From assembly GCA_013791905.1 (NCBI GenBank), contig VMSX01000016.1, positions 62,001 through 126,000 of the forward strand: a DNA stretch of 64,000 nt, read 5' to 3'. Made by a program: the position numbers and the translations under genes. Of the stretch, positions 63,874-64,000 are shown piece by piece. Source of the DNA: Rhodocyclaceae bacterium. GTDB taxonomy: Bacteria; Pseudomonadota; Gammaproteobacteria; Burkholderiales; Rhodocyclaceae. The number at the start of each line of letters is the position of its first letter. Positions within the stretch are counted from its first letter, which is position 1. The notes under the pieces were generated by a model. The model did not search any database, had not been told where the DNA came from, and worked only from the letters and a program-made list of their open reading frames with translations.

Positions 63874-64000
63874 ATGCAACCCGTCCTCAAATCGAACAAA
63901 CTCGCCAGTGTGTGCTACGACATCCGTGGGCCGGTGCTGGCGCGAGCGCGTCAGATGGAGGAAGAAGGGCATCGCGTCATCAAGTTGAACATCGGCAACC
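63874..64000 (+). CDS. alaA: AlaA-type pyridoxal-phosphate aminotransferase (5' end only)
   Basis: The first 42 codons read MQPVLKSNKLASVCYDIRGP and then VLARARQMEEEGHRVIKLNIGN, the typical N-terminus of AlaA/YfbQ-type glutamate-pyruvate aminotransferases. The gene continues beyond the window. ATG 63874 has no strong ribosome-binding site. It makes alanine from pyruvate in relatives. Confidence 0.85.
   Translation, partial: MQPVLKSNKLASVCYDIRGPVLARARQMEEEGHRVIKLNIGN

Noticed and set aside
1-64000. tRNA, rRNA, CRISPR, transposase or prophage genes
   Set aside because: No cloverleaf-type tRNA, rRNA stretch, regular spaced repeat array or recognisable transposase or integrase was found by reading.

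Overview
This window is high-GC, densely packed chromosomal DNA. It looks like an autotrophic betaproteobacterium of the Rhodocyclales/Nitrosomonadales lithoautotroph type. That placement is inference from three things: a complete alpha-carboxysome locus with form IA RuBisCO, a phenylacetate-CoA ligase linked to a Liv-type ABC transporter, and C/G-run dispersed hairpin repeats. No 16S rRNA, tRNA, phage, IS transposase or CRISPR array was seen.

Layout. (1) 1-1426: 5' part of a membrane sensor with an SBP_bac_3 and a PAS domain, cut by the left edge. (2) 1575-19386: a carbon-concentrating superlocus. A divergent cbbR is followed by cbbL-cbbS-csoS2-csoSCA-csoS4A-csoS4B-csoS1-csoS1B, a ferritin-like gene, acRAF, mcdA-mcdB, cbbO, a SulP transporter with a large extra domain, cbbQ, a small unknown gene, a class II aldolase, and an SbtA/SbtB bicarbonate transporter with its PII-like partner. 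(3) 19440-24050, minus strand: two small membrane proteins, a DASS transporter and two tandem universal stress proteins. (4) 24188-39716, minus strand: a nearly unbroken run of overlapping genes running from a six-gene Mrp Na+/H+ antiporter (A+B fused, C, D, E, F, G) into a Ca2+/Na+ exchanger, a P-type Ca2+-ATPase, a CBS protein, a KefB-like antiporter, a third universal stress protein, DUF2062, a small unknown gene, PAP2 phosphatase, DgkA and DUF6671. (5) 39834-45869, minus strand: TerB/DUF697 protein, bacterial voltage-gated Na+ channel, HtpX, two unknown membrane proteins, FloA flotillin, a Bax-inhibitor-1 protein and a ribosome hibernation factor; this is an envelope-stress cluster. (6) 46315-52724, plus strand: a hybrid histidine kinase, a double-receiver regulator and dnaB. 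(7) 52969-59695: livJ and paaK facing livH-livM-livG and a hemerythrin-LivF fusion, probably an aromatic-acid uptake and activation unit. (8) 60049-63758, minus strand: PIN-PhoH ATPase, peroxiredoxin, ArnD-like deacetylase, SMR-type transporter, Mth938-like protein. A divergent AlaA-type aminotransferase runs off the right end.

How it fits together. Region 2 supplies inorganic carbon uptake (SulP, SbtA/B), the CO2-fixing compartment (RuBisCO, CsoS2 scaffold, shell, carbonic anhydrase), RuBisCO maturation and activation (acRAF, CbbQ/CbbO) and compartment positioning (McdAB). The Mrp complex and the Na+ and Ca2+ transporters of regions 4-5 could maintain the Na+ gradient that an SbtA-type symporter uses; that link is inference.

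Most notable: the hemerythrin-LivF fusion; the SulP with a roughly 117-residue insertion lying between cbbO and cbbQ; the unknown 113-residue gene overlapping cbbQ; a dispersed repeat whose core sits in two convergent intergenic regions and inside the mcdB and phoH reading frames; a mosaic universal stress paralogue; and three helically phased DnaA-box-like motifs upstream of dnaB.
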